Part shown: positions 61,441-64,000 of the stretch, one piece after another
Position numbering within the stretch: the first letter of the stretch is position 1
Layout: every line of letters begins with the position of its first letter
Source of the DNA: Alitta virens
Lineage: Eukaryota; Annelida; Polychaeta; Phyllodocida; Nereididae
Assembly (NCBI GenBank): GCA_932294295.1
Contig: OW028574.1
Span: 14,332,215-14,396,214, forward strand
DNA: 64,000 nucleotides
Direction of reading: 5' to 3'
Notes under the pieces: generated by a model
The model's database searches: none
Seen by the model: only the letters and a program-made list of their open reading frames with translations
Told to the model about the DNA's origin: nothing
Program-made: the position numbers and the translations under genes

Positions 61441-62292
61441 CTATCTATGATAGATACTGCAAACATTGTATCTATTGACATATGCATTATTGAACTTAAG
61501 TGGAACCCCCAACTGATTTCCAATCAATTAAGTCCAAAAATAGCATTTTAAGCAAGTTGGCGCATTCATTGTTTGGACAACTATTTGTGATCAATAAATG
61601 AAACGAAGGTAACTTACATAAAGGTTTAGAAAATATACACATATAGTGTTGTGGTTATTATAATGTCAATAAAGCCTAGTATATTTCAAGAACAGATCAG
61701 TTATTCCTCCTAGACAAGGTAAACAAAGACTCCATGGAGTCACAAGAGCTTTGGGTAATTTTTTACTCGCAATAATACACACGTGACACATGTAAATAAA
61801 ACAGATTCATGCGCCAACGTCAGCAGAAGAAAAACTGCAATGGAAGAGCAGTGATTCGGCAACAATGACACAAAAAAGGTCGTTGTAATAACCGTTACAT
61901 GAAATAACATTATGTATGACTACACAATGGATGTGATCAATTAGTTCCCATAAGTAGCTAACAGTTTATAAGGTATTGCTGCTACAGTAGTATCCCTGCC
62001 ACTAGTCACAGAAACAAGTCAATGAAGATGTGATTCTACAGTGGCCTGCTGTGAGTTACTGAGCAAAACATCCCCATTACGTCAACCTCTGCTGCCTCTG
62101 ACTGCGCAGTTTGCAATTTACAGCAGCAGAGCATCACCATAAAGACCATCTATAGGTGTAAAACTGCACTGCCGATACTGGTCTTAAAGGTACATGGTAA
62201 GGTGTTAATTATGAAGGTATGTGTGATAACAATGGGGTCATAGCATAAATAAAATAGTAAGGTGGTCCTGGGACAAGCAGTAACACTAGTTA

Positions 62293-62559
62293 GTTTCATT
62301 AAAAACGGCCCATCAAATTGAATCTAGACAAAGCTGTCATAGCTGGCTACTCGCAACCGGATCTAAAAGTACATATATACGATATATTAGATTAATTTCT
62401 TACATTTACCAAGGTTTATATTTATCTGGTGATAGATGTAAGCCAATTATTAGCTATAGAAGTGGACAGAAGCAGCTGGATTTAGCATGTTTAGACCACA
62501 GCCAGGTACAGGTTACTACAGACAGTTCGAGTCGACCGTATTTTACGAACTAACTGTAT
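62293..62559 (+). repeat. Dispersed direct repeat, copy 1
   Basis: About 265 bp, roughly 88 percent identical to 63121-63380; starts GTTTCATTAAAAACGGCCCA. Copy 1 has about 8 extra bases after GAAGCAGC. No coding frame. Confidence 0.8.
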
Positions 62560-62994
62560 TAACCAAATCACAAAATCGATGTAGCCTGCTTTAGTCTCTC
62601 TCTTTTTTGGTGTTTGATTCATTTGCAATGCTATTATATATTTTATTTTTTAATAAAACACACAAAGTTCACCCATCATCCATGAATTTCTTGCCGCCTA
62701 ACAAAGGCCGAATAATGAAGTAGGAGATATGTTAACTATATAAATAACACATTTATCTCCTGAGAAGGTTTCTCATTAGCCTCAAGGTGGAGTTAGCATT
62801 GTCAAGGCAACAGTAATCTGTGGTTACATGCCAATGGCCACCAGCACTGTGCAGCATTTGTATAAACTGCTCATATAATATATGATATGAACTACCTGGG
62901 CTAGGATCAAAACAAACGATCGAATCTCAGGAGCAATCTAGGAGCCACTGTCAACAGTGTAACCAGCCGTCCAATTCTCACATGGATTGCTTCA

Positions 62995-63050
62995 TCCGGG
63001 ATTCAAACCGTGCACTGTATACGAAGCAAGTACTTCGACCACTAAATAAA
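62995..63050 (-). repeat. Fragment of a tRNA-Thr-like SINE
   Basis: On the minus strand TTAGTGGTCGAAGTACTTGC is followed by TTCGTATACAG and GGTTTGAATCCCGG, close to the D-arm to T-arm portion of a tRNA with a CGT-like anticodon loop. The B box has one change. Only a fragment. Confidence 0.5.
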
Positions 63051-63120
63051 ACCATTCAATACATTAAATTTCAATGTATTTATCATCTTCAAGACATGTA
63101 TATTTTGTACATCTACAGTC

Positions 63121-63380
63121 AGTTTCATTAAAAACGGCCCATCACATTGAAACTAGACAAAGCTGTCATATCTGGCTACTCAAAACCAGATCTAAAAGTA
63201 CATATTTACGATATATTAGACTAATTTCTTACATTTACCAAGGTTTATTTTTGACTGATGATAGATGTAAGTCGATTATTAGCTATAGAAGTGGACAGAA
63301 GCAGCATGTTTAGACCACAGCCAGGTACAGGTCACTACAGACAGCTAGAGTCCACCATATTTTATGAAACTAACTGTATT
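63121..63380 (+). repeat. Dispersed direct repeat, copy 2
   Basis: Second copy, 560 bp after the first, same orientation. Either a local duplication or two insertions of one repeat family. Confidence 0.8.
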
Positions 63381-64000
63381 TTAGGTACATTGCAGATGTT
63401 AAACTAGGATCGAAGTCAGAGCATTAATTATTGTATTGCTAATGGCCTTGAACAATGAACTTGCAAGTTTAGCACACACTTCCGCAATGGTTCCACAAGA
63501 AGATGTCCTCGAAGCATCTACAAACACTGGACAGAGCTGCCCTAGCAGTCCACAATCCTCGCTAAGTACCAGTAGCTGATCAATCATCCTTATCACACCT
63601 TATCTTCACCTTTCTCGCAACCCACTCCCATGGATGTAAAAGCCACTCCTAAACCAGCCTACTGTCTGTCCCTGATAGCAACCCTTATCACAGTGGTGTC
63701 TAGAGCTCCCTAGTAAATCGTACAACATGCCAATGTACAAAGCAAAACATTCCAGTGTTTTACATAGGTGAGCAACCGTGGGTTGACGTTTCACAGAATC
63801 ATAGGAGTATGATTAGACCCTCAAGTGTCACTGTTTCAAGTCAGAACTTATATGACCACATAAACTCACCCTGACAAATCAAAGCTGCATGGGAGTATGC
63901 ATAAACTTAATAAAGCTCATATGATGAAGACATTCAAACCATTATCATTCTGATCATCCCAAGGTCAAGCTACGTCTTAAACTATTGTCTCGAGGACAAA

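Larger units (their letters stand above)
51918..64000 (-). other. WNK intron 1 (partial, at least 12 kb)
   Basis: Exon A needs an upstream phase-0 exon with the glycine loop and catalytic lysine. No minus-strand frame with such motifs or of suitable length is visible from 51918 to the window end. The interval is therefore read as intron 1, or as intron plus unrecognised 5'UTR exons. It contains tRNA-like SINE relics, a duplicated 265-bp segment, simple repeats and CRE/ETS sites, each listed separately. No gene was recognised on either strand. Confidence 0.65.

Overview
The window is nuclear DNA from an animal. It is AT-rich, with spliced genes that use GT..AG introns, many simple repeats, long G or C runs and small transposon relics. 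The gene content (one PIM-type kinase with vertebrate-like exon structure, one large invertebrate-type WNK kinase) and the intergenic texture suggest a marine invertebrate, perhaps a deuterostome such as an echinoderm. That placement is an inference and is not certain. No prokaryotic, organellar or viral genes were seen.

Two protein-coding genes can be supported, both on the minus strand. (1) A complete PIM-family serine/threonine kinase at 15256-18068: six coding exons, all splice junctions in phase, 307 residues, every catalytic motif present. (2) A WNK-family (with-no-lysine) kinase from 25905 to 51917: sixteen exons whose phases join without a break into 2400 residues plus stop. They run from the alphaC region of the kinase domain through two PF2/OSR1_C-like domains, a Gln/Pro/Ser-rich tail with RFxV docking motifs and a C-terminal helical region. 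The N-terminal exon (glycine loop and WNK catalytic lysine) is not in the window, so intron 1 is at least 12 kb and fills 51918-64000.

Layout: 1-13,270 is gene-free, with microsatellites, homopolymer runs, clusters of nuclear-receptor half-sites and one GC-rich NRF1/ETS island near 12.4 kb. 13,270-15,255 is the probable PIM 3'UTR. 15,256-18,068 is PIM, with a promoter-like segment up to about 18,530. 18,541-22,920 is intergenic and contains a fold-back element flanked by perfect 79-bp direct repeats. 22,921-25,904 is the probable WNK 3'UTR. 25,905-51,917 is WNK, whose introns carry several hAT-like or palindromic miniature elements. 51,918-64,000 is WNK intron 1, with tRNA-derived SINE relics, a 265-bp dispersed duplication and CRE/ETS sites.

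PIM kinases act in growth and survival signalling. WNK kinases sense chloride and osmolarity and activate SPAK/OSR1, which control cation-chloride cotransporters. Nothing in the sequence shows that the two neighbours work together. No undescribed biological system was found; the most unusual structures are the fold-back element, the miniature transposons in WNK introns and the half-site clusters.
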